A stretch of 64,000 nucleotides of DNA from Frischella perrara (GTDB taxonomy: Bacteria; Pseudomonadota; Gammaproteobacteria; Enterobacterales; Orbaceae), in the NCBI RefSeq assembly GCF_000807275.1, contig NZ_CP009056.1, positions 434,001 to 498,000 of the forward strand, read 5' to 3'. Shown here in pieces: positions 44,494-54,223 of the stretch (its first letter is position 1; every line of letters starts with the position of its first letter). The translations under genes and the position numbers were made by a program. The notes below the pieces were generated by a model that had not been told where the DNA came from, searched no databases, and saw only the letters and a list, made by a program, of their open reading frames with translations.

Positions 44494-45648
44494 ATGAATG
44501 AGTATCAATTAGAGCAAATACTTGTCATTAGTCGACATGGTATTAGAACAGCATTACCCGAAACTTTACGTTTATTAGAGACTGTCACTCCTAAAGCATG
44601 GCCACAATGGGATAGCGCTCCAGGTTACTTGACCAATCGGGGAGGTATTTTGGAGAATTATTTTGGTGCTTATTTTAAAAAATGGATGCAGCAACAAAAT
44701 TTTGAAGTCTCTCCTGATGAAGTTTTTGTCTATGCTAATAGCATTCAGCGAACGGTTGCAACAGCTCAATATTTTACATTAGGTGCATTTCCCGGATTAG
44801 ATGTTCCAATTAATCATAAATATCCTATTCAACGAATGGATCCTATTTTTGACCCTGTTGTACGTGATGATTCCGAAATCTTTAAGCAGAGCGTGATTAA
44901 AGATATTCAACATTACACCCACTCCCAGTTTTTAATTGAACAGTTAAATCTACAACTTAAACCAGCTTACGAATTATTGTCAGATATCCTCGATTATCGA
45001 CAGTCACAATATTATCAAAAAGTACAATGTGAATTGGCAGACTTACCTAGTTCATTTAATTTAATTGTAAATGAAGAACCAATTATTAGAGGTTCATTAG
45101 CTGTCGGAACTGCAATAGCTGATGCATTACTATTGCAGTATTATTCTGGTTTTACAAAGCAAGATAATGCTTGGGGACTGATAGCTACCGAAGAGCAACG
45201 GGCAATGATTGCGAATATTAAAAACCAATATATAAATTTGTTATTTAAATCACCACTATTAGCAAAACATATTGCCAAGCCATTAGTTGAATTCGTTAAT
45301 CAAATGTTTCAGCAACAACATAAATTAGTCATACTTGTTGGGCATGATTGCAATATTGCTGCTATTACAGGTGCTTTAGGTTTTAAAGATTATCAATTAC
45401 CGCATCAAATTGAGGAAACGCCAATTGGTGGTAAGTTAGTTATTCAACGCTGGCGTAATAAGCACGATCAACAACATTATTTTAAAGTTGAATATATGTA
45501 TCAAACTATAGAACAATTACATTTGGCCAGTGAGTTGACACTTAATAATCCTCCAATGCACCATCCACTTGAGATCGATGGTTTAAATAAAAATGAACAA
45601 GGTTTCTATTTTTGGAGTGATTTAAAAAAACGGATATCGAATATTTGA
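44494..45648 (+). CDS. histidine acid phosphatase, Agp (glucose-1-phosphatase)-like, without signal peptide
   Basis: 384 residues of the histidine-acid-phosphatase family. Catalytic RHGIR (R14-H15-G-I-R18) and the proton-donor HD in LVGHDCNIAA (H284-D285) are present, and YANSIQRTVATAQYFTLGAFPG, MDPIFDPVV, LLQYYSGF..WG and QIEETPIGGKLVIQRW align with E. coli Agp throughout. Agp is periplasmic, but here the protein begins directly at the catalytic domain; the frame is closed by TAA at 44449-44451, so no signal peptide can be encoded. Most Agp cysteines are also absent. It therefore probably acts in the cytoplasm on a sugar phosphate. Start ATG at 44494; an in-frame TTG at 44470 adds eight residues. 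Confidence 0.83.
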   Translation: MNEYQLEQILVISRHGIRTALPETLRLLETVTPKAWPQWDSAPGYLTNRGGILENYFGAYFKKWMQQQNFEVSPDEVFVYANSIQRTVATAQYFTLGAFPGLDVPINHKYPIQRMDPIFDPVVRDDSEIFKQSVIKDIQHYTHSQFLIEQLNLQLKPAYELLSDILDYRQSQYYQKVQCELADLPSSFNLIVNEEPIIRGSLAVGTAIADALLLQYYSGFTKQDNAWGLIATEEQRAMIANIKNQYINLLFKSPLLAKHIAKPLVEFVNQMFQQQHKLVILVGHDCNIAAITGALGFKDYQLPHQIEETPIGGKLVIQRWRNKHDQQHYFKVEYMYQTIEQLHLASELTLNNPPMHHPLEIDGLNKNEQGFYFWSDLKKRISNI

Positions 45649-45797
45649 CAGAATTGACAATTAATTTATAGTAATTACATAAAATTTACATTTTAATTAA
45701 ATTTATTTTAATCATTTCTTCAGGACAACTGAGGAAAATGATTTTTATAGCCTACAAAACAACTATTTTTTTACAATTAGAAAGAGAAGAAATTAAC

Positions 45798-46709
45798 ATG
45801 TCTATATTTTTCATTGCAGTCTTAATTTTGGTTATATTAGCGTTAATTACTGTTTATAAAGCAATTACAATTGTTCCTCAAGGTTATGAGTATACAATCG
45901 AACGTTTTGGCAAATATACGCATACTTTAGAACCAGGTTTAAATATTATTATTCCTTTCATGGATATGGTGGGGCATAAAATAAATATGATGGAACAAGT
46001 TTTAGATATTCCATCCCAAGAAGTAATCTCTAAAGATAACGCAAATGTTCAAATTGATGCTGTTTGTTTTATACAAGTGCAAGATGCAGCAAGAGCCGCC
46101 TATCAAGTCAATCAGCTAGAAAGAGCCGTTATAAATTTAATGATGACGAATATTCGTACTGTATTAGGTTCAATGGAATTGGATGAAATGCTATCTCAAC
46201 GTGATCATATTAATAGCCGTTTATTAAGTATAGTAGATGAAGCTACCAATCCTTGGGGAGTGAAAGTTACCCGTATTGAAATTCGTGATGTGCGCCCACC
46301 AACAGAATTAATTGCCGCAATGAATGCACAAATGAAAGCAGAACGTAATAAACGTGCTGAAGTATTGGAAGCTGAAGGGGTAAGGCAGGCAGCTATTTTA
46401 CGTTCAGAAGGGGAAAAACAGTCTGAAATTCTTAAAGCGGAAGGTGAAAGACAAGCGGCATTCTTACAAGCTGAAGCCCGTGAACGTGCAGCGGAAGCGG
46501 AAGCAAAAGCAACCAAAATGGTATCTGAAGCGATTGCATCAGGTAATATTAATGCCCTTAATTACTTTGTAGCACAAAAATATACTGAGGCATTACAACA
46601 AATTGGTTCAGCTAAAAATAGTAAAGTTGTGATGATGCCATTAGACGCAAGTAATTTAATGGGAAGTATAGGTGGTATCGCTGAATTATTAAATAACGCA
46701 AAGAAATAA
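45798..46709 (+). CDS. qmcA: SPFH-domain membrane protein QmcA
   Basis: 303-residue stomatin/prohibitin-like protein: one N-terminal membrane helix (residues 2-22), SPFH domain ([32 protein letters not shown]), then an alanine/glutamate-rich coiled coil with [18 protein letters not shown] repeats. Relatives form membrane microdomain scaffolds and associate with FtsH. The ATG at 45798 matches E. coli QmcA (305 aa) and has a purine-rich site; the frame is open from 45738. ybbJ follows by 23 bp, the same pair as in E. coli. Confidence 0.93.
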   Translation: MSIFFIAVLILVILALITVYKAITIVPQGYEYTIERFGKYTHTLEPGLNIIIPFMDMVGHKINMMEQVLDIPSQEVISKDNANVQIDAVCFIQVQDAARAAYQVNQLERAVINLMMTNIRTVLGSMELDEMLSQRDHINSRLLSIVDEATNPWGVKVTRIEIRDVRPPTELIAAMNAQMKAERNKRAEVLEAEGVRQAAILRSEGEKQSEILKAEGERQAAFLQAEARERAAEAEAKATKMVSEAIASGNINALNYFVAQKYTEALQQIGSAKNSKVVMMPLDASNLMGSIGGIAELLNNAKK

Positions 46710-46732
46710 TCATTTAAAAACTGAGAATAAAA

Positions 46733-47197
46733 ATGACCTATAACGTTGTATCAACTATATATAATAGTCCGCATTGGTTTTTCTTAATCTTAAGTGGGAT
46801 ATTGCTCATTGTCGAATTATTAGGAACTAGTGGTTATTCATTATGGAGTGGAGTTTCAGCTTTTTTTGTCGCCATTATCGCTTGGATAATACCATTATCA
46901 TGGACTTTCCTCTGGATTATATTTGCAATATTAACAATGGTAACGGCTTATGTATGGTTTTTGTGGTTAAAACATAAAAATATGAATCAATCGAAAAAAA
47001 GGGCTTTAAATCAACCTAAAAGTGATTTGATTGGTATTAAAACCGTGGTTGTCGAAGCTATTACTAATGGTAATGGTAGAGTAAAAATCAACGATGGCAC
47101 ATGGATGGCAACAAGCGATCAGAATTTAGCTGTCGGTGAAAGAGTGGTAGTAGTTGATGTTGACGGACTTATTCTAAAGGTCAACAAAATACAATGA
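46733..47197 (+). CDS. ybbJ: NfeD-family membrane protein YbbJ
   Basis: 154 residues: two or three membrane helices in the first half (FFLILSGILLIVELLG, WIIPLSWTFLWIIFAILTMVTAYVWF) and a C-terminal OB-fold NfeD domain (SDLIGIKTVVVEAITNGNGRVKINDGTWMATSDQNLAVGERVVVVDVDGL). Always found with SPFH proteins; probably part of a QmcA-YbbJ membrane complex. Confidence 0.9.
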   Translation: MTYNVVSTIYNSPHWFFLILSGILLIVELLGTSGYSLWSGVSAFFVAIIAWIIPLSWTFLWIIFAILTMVTAYVWFLWLKHKNMNQSKKRALNQPKSDLIGIKTVVVEAITNGNGRVKINDGTWMATSDQNLAVGERVVVVDVDGLILKVNKIQ

Positions 47198-47290
47198 TGA
47201 AATGTCATATTTGTTATATGCCAAAAAATTCTATTTAGTTGGGTTTTGGTTGTTTATTTTGAATGATTAAAAATTTATAGAGGAAATAAA

Positions 47291-48904
47291 ATGAGCAATT
47301 TAAGGAAATTTAAGCGGAAATTAATATTAGGAGCAGGTTTACTTGCCATGCTGGCAAGCAGCAATATTTATGCCGCCGGTACACTTGTTTATTGTGCAGA
47401 AGCTTCGCCTGAAAATTTCAATCCCCAATTGGTGACGAGTGGAATTTCATTAGATGCTAGTGCTGTACCCGTCTTCAATCGTTTAGTTGATTTTAAACTC
47501 GGTACTACAGAAATCATACCATCTATTGCTAAATCTTGGGAAATTGATGATTCTAAAACTGCTTATACGTTCCATTTACGTGATGATGTTAAATGGCAAA
47601 GTAATAAAAACTTCAAACCTACACGTAATTTAAATGCTGATGATGTCATTTTTAGTTTTATGCGTCAAAAGGATGCTAATCATCCTTATCACAATGTATC
47701 TGGTGGTCAATATGAATATTTCACCAGTATGGGCATGGATTCTTTAATCACAAGTATTGAAAAGGTAGATGATCATACGGTTGTTTTCCATCTTGCCCAT
47801 CAAGAAGCGCCATTTTTAGCAGATATGGCAATGTCATTTGCTTCTATTTTGTCTGCGGAATATGCTGATGCTATGATGAAAGCGGGTACACCAGAAAAAT
47901 TCGATTCAAATCCAATAGGTACAGGTCCATTCACGTTAGTACAATATCAGAAAGATTCACGTATATTATTTAAAGCAAATCCAGATTATTTTGGTGAAAA
48001 AGCGAAGCTCGATCGCTTAGTATTTACCATTACGCCAGATGCTGCTGTGCGTTATGCAAAATTACAAAAAGGCGAATGTCATGTAATGCCTTATCCTAAT
48101 ATTGCTGATGTCCCTCAAATGAAACAAGATAAAAATATCGTTGTAGATGAAATGGCTGGTTTAAATATTGGTTTCCTTGCTTATAATATGGATAAACCGC
48201 CTTTAAATGATATAAAAGTCCGTAAAGCGCTTACTTTAGCTATTAATAAACAAGCCATTATTGATGCAATATATCAGGGTGCGGCGGAACCTGCTAAGAA
48301 TTTCATTCCACCAACTATGTGGGGTTATAATAATGACGTGCAAGATTATCCTTATGATCCAGAACAAGCAAAGCAACTTTTAAAAGAAGCCGGTCAAGAA
48401 AATGGTTTTACTATTAATCTTTGGGCAATGCCAGTACAACGACCTTACAATCCTAATGCACGCCGAATGGCAGAGATGGTTCAAGCTGATTGGGCAAAAA
48501 TTGGCGTAACTGCTAAAATCGTTAGCTATGAATGGGGTGAGTATTTAACCCGTGTACGTAATGGTGAACATGATGCATTATTTATGGGGTGGAATGGCGA
48601 TAATGGCGATCCTGATAATTTCTTCTCAGTTCAATTGAGTTGTGATGCAGTTAAGGGTGGCTCAAATTACGCACACTGGTGTTATAAACCGTTTGATGAT
48701 CTAATACAACAAGGTCGAGTTGAATCTGATAAGGAAAAACGTACAGAACTGTATAAACAAGCTCAAGTGATTATGCATGAGCAAGTTCCATTATTTTTAA
48801 TTGCGCATTCAATGGTTTATATACCAGTACGTAAAGAAGTAAAGGGATACATAATGGATCCATTATCCCTACATAATTTCAATCAAGTAAGTATTGAAAA
48901 ATAA
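47291..48904 (+). CDS. dppA: periplasmic dipeptide-binding protein DppA
   Basis: Solute-binding protein of the dipeptide (and haem) ABC importer. Signal peptide ending SSNIYA near residue 28, then TLVYCAEASPENFNPQLVTSG, NRLVDFKLGTTEIIPSIAKSWE, NPIGTGPFTLVQYQKD, GLNIGFLAYNMDKPPLNDIKVRKAL and GWNGDNGDPDNFFSVQLSC, all close to E. coli DppA. 537 aa against 535. GAGGAAA precedes the start. A terminator follows at once and the rest of the transporter starts 473 bp later, so the binding protein is probably made in excess. Confidence 0.95.
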   Translation: MSNLRKFKRKLILGAGLLAMLASSNIYAAGTLVYCAEASPENFNPQLVTSGISLDASAVPVFNRLVDFKLGTTEIIPSIAKSWEIDDSKTAYTFHLRDDVKWQSNKNFKPTRNLNADDVIFSFMRQKDANHPYHNVSGGQYEYFTSMGMDSLITSIEKVDDHTVVFHLAHQEAPFLADMAMSFASILSAEYADAMMKAGTPEKFDSNPIGTGPFTLVQYQKDSRILFKANPDYFGEKAKLDRLVFTITPDAAVRYAKLQKGECHVMPYPNIADVPQMKQDKNIVVDEMAGLNIGFLAYNMDKPPLNDIKVRKALTLAINKQAIIDAIYQGAAEPAKNFIPPTMWGYNNDVQDYPYDPEQAKQLLKEAGQENGFTINLWAMPVQRPYNPNARRMAEMVQADWAKIGVTAKIVSYEWGEYLTRVRNGEHDALFMGWNGDNGDPDNFFSVQLSCDAVKGGSNYAHWCYKPFDDLIQQGRVESDKEKRTELYKQAQVIMHEQVPLFLIAHSMVYIPVRKEVKGYIMDPLSLHNFNQVSIEK

Positions 48905-48930
48905 TGTTGTTTGGTTATCAACTTTTTTAT

Positions 48931-48958
48931 AAGTCCTGTTCCACTAACAGGACTTTTT
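48931..48958 (+). terminator. terminator between dppA and dppBCDF
   Basis: Perfect 10-bp stem AAGTCCTGTT (48931-48940) with 48946-48955, 5-nt loop and an overlapping T5. Partial read-through would give less dppBCDF than dppA. Confidence 0.85.
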
Positions 48959-49377
48959 ATATTGTGTCTTTTTTAATGTTAAGTTATTTACCAAAATAAT
49001 AAAAATTATATTTTTTTGTTGAAAATATTAATCAACAAAATCGAAAATTAGAAATATTAAAATAATTATTTTCTTACTTTTATATGATTGTAACTGAATT
49101 TATTCGAATTATGTTGAATAGATGATATATGATTGTGAGTATAGACAAATAATCAGAATTAACTATACTTTAGTGCCTAATTTTTATAAGAGTAATTAAA
49201 TGGTTGAAGCAGTTATTTTCGAATCTAAATATTAATAACGCTCTCAAGGAAGTGAAATTAAAACACCGCACATTATTTAATTGAATAATTAAATAAAGCA
49301 CTCTTAATATTTTCGTGAATATATTGCCTAACTATATAACATAACAAATCATAATATAATAAGCAAAGAGCAAAATC
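48959..49377. other. 419-bp non-coding DNA upstream of dppB
   Basis: Very A+T-rich. I see no reading frame longer than a dozen codons and no clear repeat. A separate dppB promoter is likely here, but no hexamer pair stands out enough to name. Confidence 0.5.
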
Positions 49378-50394
49378 ATGTTCCAATTCATTCTAAAACG
49401 ACTTGGTATGATAATACCGACTTTCTTAGGTATTACTATTTTAACCTTCGTTTTCGTGCACCTCATCCCCGGTGATCCAGTATTAATATTTGCTGGAGAA
49501 CGAGGCGTATCTCCTGAAAGGCATGCTGAATTAATGGCACAGCTTGGTCTGAATAAACCCCTTTATCAACAATATTTTGATTATCTCATTGGTATCTTCA
49601 AAGGCGATTTAGGCGTTTCATTTAAAAGCCACGTACCGGTTTGGGACGAGTTTGTTCCACGCTTCAAAGCTACTTTTGAGCTTGGAATGTCGGCGATGTT
49701 ATTTGCTGTTGTTTTTGGCGTGCCTATTGGCGTACTTGCAGCAGTGAAAAGGGGGTCAATATTTGACCATACAGCAATTAGTTTATCGTTAACTGGTTAT
49801 TCCATGCCAATCTTTTGGTGGGGAATGATGCTAATCATGTTGGTATCTGTACATTTCAATTTAACACCAGTTTCAGGAAGAGTCAGTGATATGCTATTTT
49901 TAGATGATAGTAATCCTCTGACTGGCTTTATGCTAATTGATACGTTGATTTGGGGAGAAGAAGGCGATTTTATTGACGCTGTACAACACCTGATTTTACC
50001 ATCCATGGTCTTAGGCACTATACCACTGGCAGTTATTGTTCGTATGACACGTTCATCAATGTTAGAAGTACTTAGTGAAGATTATATTCGAACTGCCCGA
50101 GCTAAAGGTCTCAGCCGTTGGCGAATTGTGTTAGTGCATGCTTTACGTAATGCGATGATTCCCGTCATTACCATAATTGGTTTACAGGTTGGTTCAATGC
50201 TTGCTGGTGCTATTTTAACTGAAACAGTCTTTTCATGGCCGGGTATTGGTCGTTGGCTTATTGAATCATTACAACGGCGTGATTATCCCGTTGTACAAGG
50301 TGGCGTTTTAATCGTCGCGACTTTAATCATTTTGGTTAATTTAGTCATTGATATGTTATATGGCATTATCAATCCTCGAATTCGTCACAAATAA
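49378..50394 (+). CDS. dppB: dipeptide ABC transporter permease DppB
   Basis: 338-residue inner-membrane permease with about six helices. MFQFILKRLGMIIPTFLGITILTFVFVHLIPGDPV at the N-terminus, VFGVPIGVLAAVKRGS, and the EAA loop EDYIRTARAKGLSRWRIVLVHALRNAMIPV that contacts the ATPases. 339 aa in E. coli. dppC starts 16 bp after its stop. Confidence 0.95.
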   Translation: MFQFILKRLGMIIPTFLGITILTFVFVHLIPGDPVLIFAGERGVSPERHAELMAQLGLNKPLYQQYFDYLIGIFKGDLGVSFKSHVPVWDEFVPRFKATFELGMSAMLFAVVFGVPIGVLAAVKRGSIFDHTAISLSLTGYSMPIFWWGMMLIMLVSVHFNLTPVSGRVSDMLFLDDSNPLTGFMLIDTLIWGEEGDFIDAVQHLILPSMVLGTIPLAVIVRMTRSSMLEVLSEDYIRTARAKGLSRWRIVLVHALRNAMIPVITIIGLQVGSMLAGAILTETVFSWPGIGRWLIESLQRRDYPVVQGGVLIVATLIILVNLVIDMLYGIINPRIRHK

Positions 50395-50410
50395 TAAGAG
50401 TATTTTGCCC

Positions 50411-51334
50411 ATGAATGAAAAAAATTTATCAGAAACGATCATTGAGCAAGATGCAACAAATTACGCACCTAAGCCAATGACACCATTACAAGAATTTTGG
50501 TTTTATTTCAAAAAAAATAAAGGTGCAGTTGTTGGATTAATCTACATTTTACTTGTCGTATTTCTAGCAATTTTTGCCGATTTTGTTGCCCCACATTTAC
50601 CTTCTGAACAATTTAGAGATTCCTTACTCGCCCCTCCAGTTTGGATGGAAGGAGGAAGTTGGCAGTTTATATTGGGTACGGATGATGTTGGACGCGATAT
50701 TTTATCACGCTTAATATATGGTGCTCGTTTATCTCTTTTAATCGGTTGTTTAGTCGTAATTCTGTCACTTATCTTAGGGATTACCTTAGGGCTTATCGCT
50801 GGGTATATTGGTGGAATTGTCGATACAATGATTATGCGTATTGTTGATATTATGTTGGCATTACCAAGTCTCATTTTAGCATTGGTTATGGTTGCGATTC
50901 TTGGACCATCTATTGCCAATGCAGCTTTTGCTTTAGCATTTATCGCCTTACCTCATTATGTGCGTTTGACTCGTGCTGCAATGTTATCTGAAGTTAATAA
51001 AGATTATGTTGTTGCTTCGAAAGTTGCAGGTGCTGGAGCTTTTCGTCAAATGTTTATTAATATCCTTCCAAACTGCTTATCACCTTTGATTGTTCAGGCT
51101 TCCCTTGGTTTTTCCAATGCAATTTTAGATATGGCAGCATTAGGTTTTCTGGGAATGGGTGCTCAACCACCGACACCAGAATGGGGAACAATGCTATCTG
51201 ATGTTTTACAATTTGTACAATCGGCTTGGTGGGTTGTTACATTCCCTGGACTAGTCATATTAATGACAGTGCTGGCATTTAATTTAATGGGTGATGGTTT
51301 GCGTGATGCGCTTGATCCTAAGTTGAAACAGTAA
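50411..51334 (+). CDS. dppC: dipeptide ABC transporter permease DppC
   Basis: 307-residue partner permease. MTPLQEFWFYFKKNKGAVVGLIYI, GTDDVGRDILSRLIYGARLSLLIG, the EAA loop KDYVVASKVAGAGAFRQMFINILPN, and LGMGAQPPTPEWGTML are family hallmarks. The ATG at 50411 follows the dppB stop; the longer open frame from 50348 would overlap dppB. The N-terminus is a few residues longer than in E. coli. Confidence 0.95.
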   Translation: MNEKNLSETIIEQDATNYAPKPMTPLQEFWFYFKKNKGAVVGLIYILLVVFLAIFADFVAPHLPSEQFRDSLLAPPVWMEGGSWQFILGTDDVGRDILSRLIYGARLSLLIGCLVVILSLILGITLGLIAGYIGGIVDTMIMRIVDIMLALPSLILALVMVAILGPSIANAAFALAFIALPHYVRLTRAAMLSEVNKDYVVASKVAGAGAFRQMFINILPNCLSPLIVQASLGFSNAILDMAALGFLGMGAQPPTPEWGTMLSDVLQFVQSAWWVVTFPGLVILMTVLAFNLMGDGLRDALDPKLKQ

Positions 51335-51345
51335 GGGAGTGAATT

Positions 51346-52320
51346 ATGGCATTATTAGAAGTTAATGAGTTAGCTGTTCAATTTGGCGATTTTAAAGCTG
51401 TGGATCGAATTAGCTATCAAGTAGAACAAGGTGAAGTAGTCGGAATCGTAGGTGAATCTGGTTCTGGCAAATCTGTTAGTTCATTAGCCATAATGGGACT
51501 AATTGATTTTCCTGGAAAAGTAACTGCGAAAGCCTTACATTTTGATGGACAAGACTTGAAAACAATTTCGGAAAAAGCCAGACGTAAAATTGTTGGTGCT
51601 GATGTGGCGATGATTTTTCAGGACCCGATGACCAGTCTGAATCCATGTTTTACAGTAGGTTATCAAATTATGGAGGCGCTAAAAATCCATCAAGGTGGGA
51701 GTAAAAAACAGCGCCGCGATCGTGCAATTGAATTGCTTAACTGTGTCGGTATTCCAGATCCTGAAAATCGTTTAAATGTTTATCCACACCAACTTTCAGG
51801 CGGAATGAGTCAACGTGTAATGATTGCAATAGCAATAGCTTGTAATCCTAAGTTATTAATTGCAGATGAACCTACCACAGCCTTAGATGTTACTATTCAA
51901 GGTCAAATTATCGAGTTACTATTGGATCTGCAGAAAAAAGACAATATGGCATTAGTATTGATTACTCATGATTTAGCGTTAGTTGCAGAGTCAGCAAATA
52001 AGATTATTGTAATGTACGCTGGACAAATTGTAGAGATCGGTGATGCCAATATAATATTTAAAACACCATTGCATCCATATACACAGGCTTTACTCAATTC
52101 ATTACCTGAATTTACAAAAGACAAACAACGTCTTGCCTCATTATCTGGTGTAGTTCCTGGTAAATATGATCGACCACTAGGTTGCTTATTAAATCCTCGC
52201 TGCCCTTACGCTGATGAGAAGTGTAGAACAAGTGAGCCAGCATTACATGCTTTTGGCAAAAACCGACAAGTGAAATGTCATTATCCTTTATCTATAGAAG
52301 GACATCCAAACTATGAATAA
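51346..52320 (+). CDS. dppD: dipeptide ABC transporter ATPase DppD
   Basis: 324-residue ATPase. Walker [13 protein letters not shown]-loop DPMTSLNP, signature [12 protein letters not shown], Walker [16 protein letters not shown]-loop LITHDLALV, then the oligopeptide-transporter C-terminal domain with a cysteine cluster ([15 protein letters not shown]). GGGAG precedes the ATG. Its end overlaps dppF by 8 bp. Confidence 0.95.
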   Translation: MALLEVNELAVQFGDFKAVDRISYQVEQGEVVGIVGESGSGKSVSSLAIMGLIDFPGKVTAKALHFDGQDLKTISEKARRKIVGADVAMIFQDPMTSLNPCFTVGYQIMEALKIHQGGSKKQRRDRAIELLNCVGIPDPENRLNVYPHQLSGGMSQRVMIAIAIACNPKLLIADEPTTALDVTIQGQIIELLLDLQKKDNMALVLITHDLALVAESANKIIVMYAGQIVEIGDANIIFKTPLHPYTQALLNSLPEFTKDKQRLASLSGVVPGKYDRPLGCLLNPRCPYADEKCRTSEPALHAFGKNRQVKCHYPLSIEGHPNYE

Positions 52321-53314
52321 TTCTACAACCAATCCATTGCTATTAGAGGCAAAAAATCTTAAACAGTACTATAACGTCAAAAGCGGTGTATTTAAACGTC
52401 AAACAAAACACGTTAAAGCTGTTGATGGTGTTTCTTTTACCCTTGAGAAAGGAAAAACATTGGCCGTTGTGGGTGAATCGGGATGTGGCAAATCGTCGCT
52501 AGCCAGAATGCTAACAATGATTGAACGACCAACTGCTGGGGAACTGTATTTTAAAGGGAATAATTTATTAGAATCTGATCCTAAAATGGATAAATTGCGC
52601 CGTCAAAAAATCCAAATTGTTTTTCAAAACCCTTATGCATCATTAAACCCGCGAAAAAAAATTGGTACGATTCTTGAAGAACCGTTATTGATTAATACTG
52701 ATTTATCTAAAAGTGATAGGAAAGCTAAAGTATTAGCAATGATGAGTAAAGTAGGTTTGAAAGAGGAATTTTATAATCGATATCCGCACATGTTTTCAGG
52801 CGGACAGCGACAACGTATAGCTATTGCCCGAGGATTAATGCTTGATCCTGAAATTGTTGTAGCAGACGAACCTGTCTCAGCTTTAGATGTCTCTGTTCGT
52901 GCTCAAGTTCTAAATTTGATGATGGATTTACAAGAAGAATTAGGATTATCATATGTGTTTATTTCTCACGATTTATCAGTAGTTGAGCATATTGCAGATG
53001 ATGTTATGGTAATGTATTTGGGACGGTGCGTGGAACAAGGTGATAAAAATAGCATATACGATAATCCACAGCATCCTTATACTCAGGCTCTTTTATCTGC
53101 GACACCACGATTAAATCCTGATTTAAGAAGAGAACGAATAAAATTGACTGGGGAATTACCAAGCCCATTAAATCCGCCGACAGGGTGTGCATTTAATGCT
53201 CGTTGTCGATTAGCATTTGAGCATTGTACTCAACATCAACCGCAATTAGTTGATTATTGTCAACATAAAGTATCATGTTTTTATGTTGAAAAACAGGCTA
53301 GGCATGCTGAATAA
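52313..53314 (+). CDS. dppF: dipeptide ABC transporter ATPase DppF
   Basis: 333-residue second ATPase. [27 protein letters not shown], Walker [28 protein letters not shown], signature [14 protein letters not shown], Walker [27 protein letters not shown], and the C-terminal [14 protein letters not shown] cysteine cluster. The 8-bp overlap with dppD implies coupled translation. Last gene of dppBCDF. Confidence 0.95.
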   Translation: MNNSTTNPLLLEAKNLKQYYNVKSGVFKRQTKHVKAVDGVSFTLEKGKTLAVVGESGCGKSSLARMLTMIERPTAGELYFKGNNLLESDPKMDKLRRQKIQIVFQNPYASLNPRKKIGTILEEPLLINTDLSKSDRKAKVLAMMSKVGLKEEFYNRYPHMFSGGQRQRIAIARGLMLDPEIVVADEPVSALDVSVRAQVLNLMMDLQEELGLSYVFISHDLSVVEHIADDVMVMYLGRCVEQGDKNSIYDNPQHPYTQALLSATPRLNPDLRRERIKLTGELPSPLNPPTGCAFNARCRLAFEHCTQHQPQLVDYCQHKVSCFYVEKQARHAE

Positions 53315-53668
53315 TAATGTGTAGTTATAAAATGTTAGATATAAATTTATATAATTACTAATTGTAATAAGGCAATAATTCAAATGTAATGTGTTAGAAA
53401 ATTCATTAATATGTTTTATTGTCTTTTATAAATATAAATCAATCATTTATTAAGACTTTTTCGTTAGTATTTTTTAATTATTTCCTACTAATAAAAGCAC
53501 TTTATCTCTTTTTGATAAGTCAATTATTGCACTCCTTTAGCATTTTGAATGCAGAATAAAATAGATTCCTAAGATTTAAAGTTTTACACTTTTGTCGTTT
53601 TTACTTATATACTAGTTTGGTGAAAGGTATGATATCTATAATAACACTTTATTAAAAGGTCAGTAGAA
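53315..53668. other. 354-bp intergenic region, dppF to ridA
   Basis: No gene or strong hairpin seen. A+T-rich throughout; TATACT at about 53610 and TATAAT-like sequence near 53637 could be -10 elements of the ridA promoter. Confidence 0.5.
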
Positions 53669-54058
53669 ATGGTAAAAATTATAAATTCTGAACATGCTCC
53701 AGCGGCAATTGGTCCTTATGTACAAGCTGTTGATCTAAATCAACTTGTTTTCGTTTCTGGGCAAATTCCAATTGATGTAAAAACAGGTCTAATGCCACAA
53801 GATGTTAGCGAACAAGCAAAACAAAGCTTAGCAAATATAAAAGCAATCTTAGAGGCTGCTGATTTAACACCGGCTAATATTGTTAAAACTACGGTATTTC
53901 TAGCTGATTTGAATGATTTTGCTGCTGTGAATGCCGTATACGAGCAGTTTTTTATTGATAACCATGCGACATTTCCCGCACGTTCATGTGTACAAGTTGC
54001 ACGAATTCCCAAAGATGCCAAAGTAGAAATAGAAGTGATTGCTTCAAGAAACAAATGA
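53669..54058 (+). CDS. ridA: RidA family 2-iminobutanoate/2-iminopropanoate deaminase
   Basis: 129-residue cytoplasmic trimeric enzyme that hydrolyses reactive enamine/imine intermediates formed by PLP enzymes such as threonine dehydratase. APAAIGPYVQAV, VFVSGQIPID, the active-site arginine in FPARSCVQVARIPKDAKVEIEVIA and the C-terminal glutamate are present. AAAGG precedes the start. Stands alone. Confidence 0.94.
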   Translation: MVKIINSEHAPAAIGPYVQAVDLNQLVFVSGQIPIDVKTGLMPQDVSEQAKQSLANIKAILEAADLTPANIVKTTVFLADLNDFAAVNAVYEQFFIDNHATFPARSCVQVARIPKDAKVEIEVIASRNK

Positions 54059-54223
54059 AAAACGTTTTCGAGGAAATAAATATTAAATAACATTTATCGA
54101 TTTAAAATTGATTGATGAATGTAAATATTCTTAATATTTTCAATTACTTATTGCGTTTTATTAAGATAATAAATATTATTATTTAATACTTGGTTTCGTA
54201 TATAAATATAATGGAGTTACCAT

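Noticed and set aside
50542-50919. minus-strand open frame inside dppC
   Set aside because: Antisense shadow of a conserved permease gene without start signals.
54059-54068. AAAACGTTTT palindrome immediately after the ridA stop, resembling a LacI/PurR core
   Set aside because: Only 10 bp symmetric, flanks do not pair, and it lies at a gene's 3' end with no start nearby.
53740-54093. minus-strand open frame over ridA
   Set aside because: Lies entirely opposite a conserved gene and shows no family resemblance.
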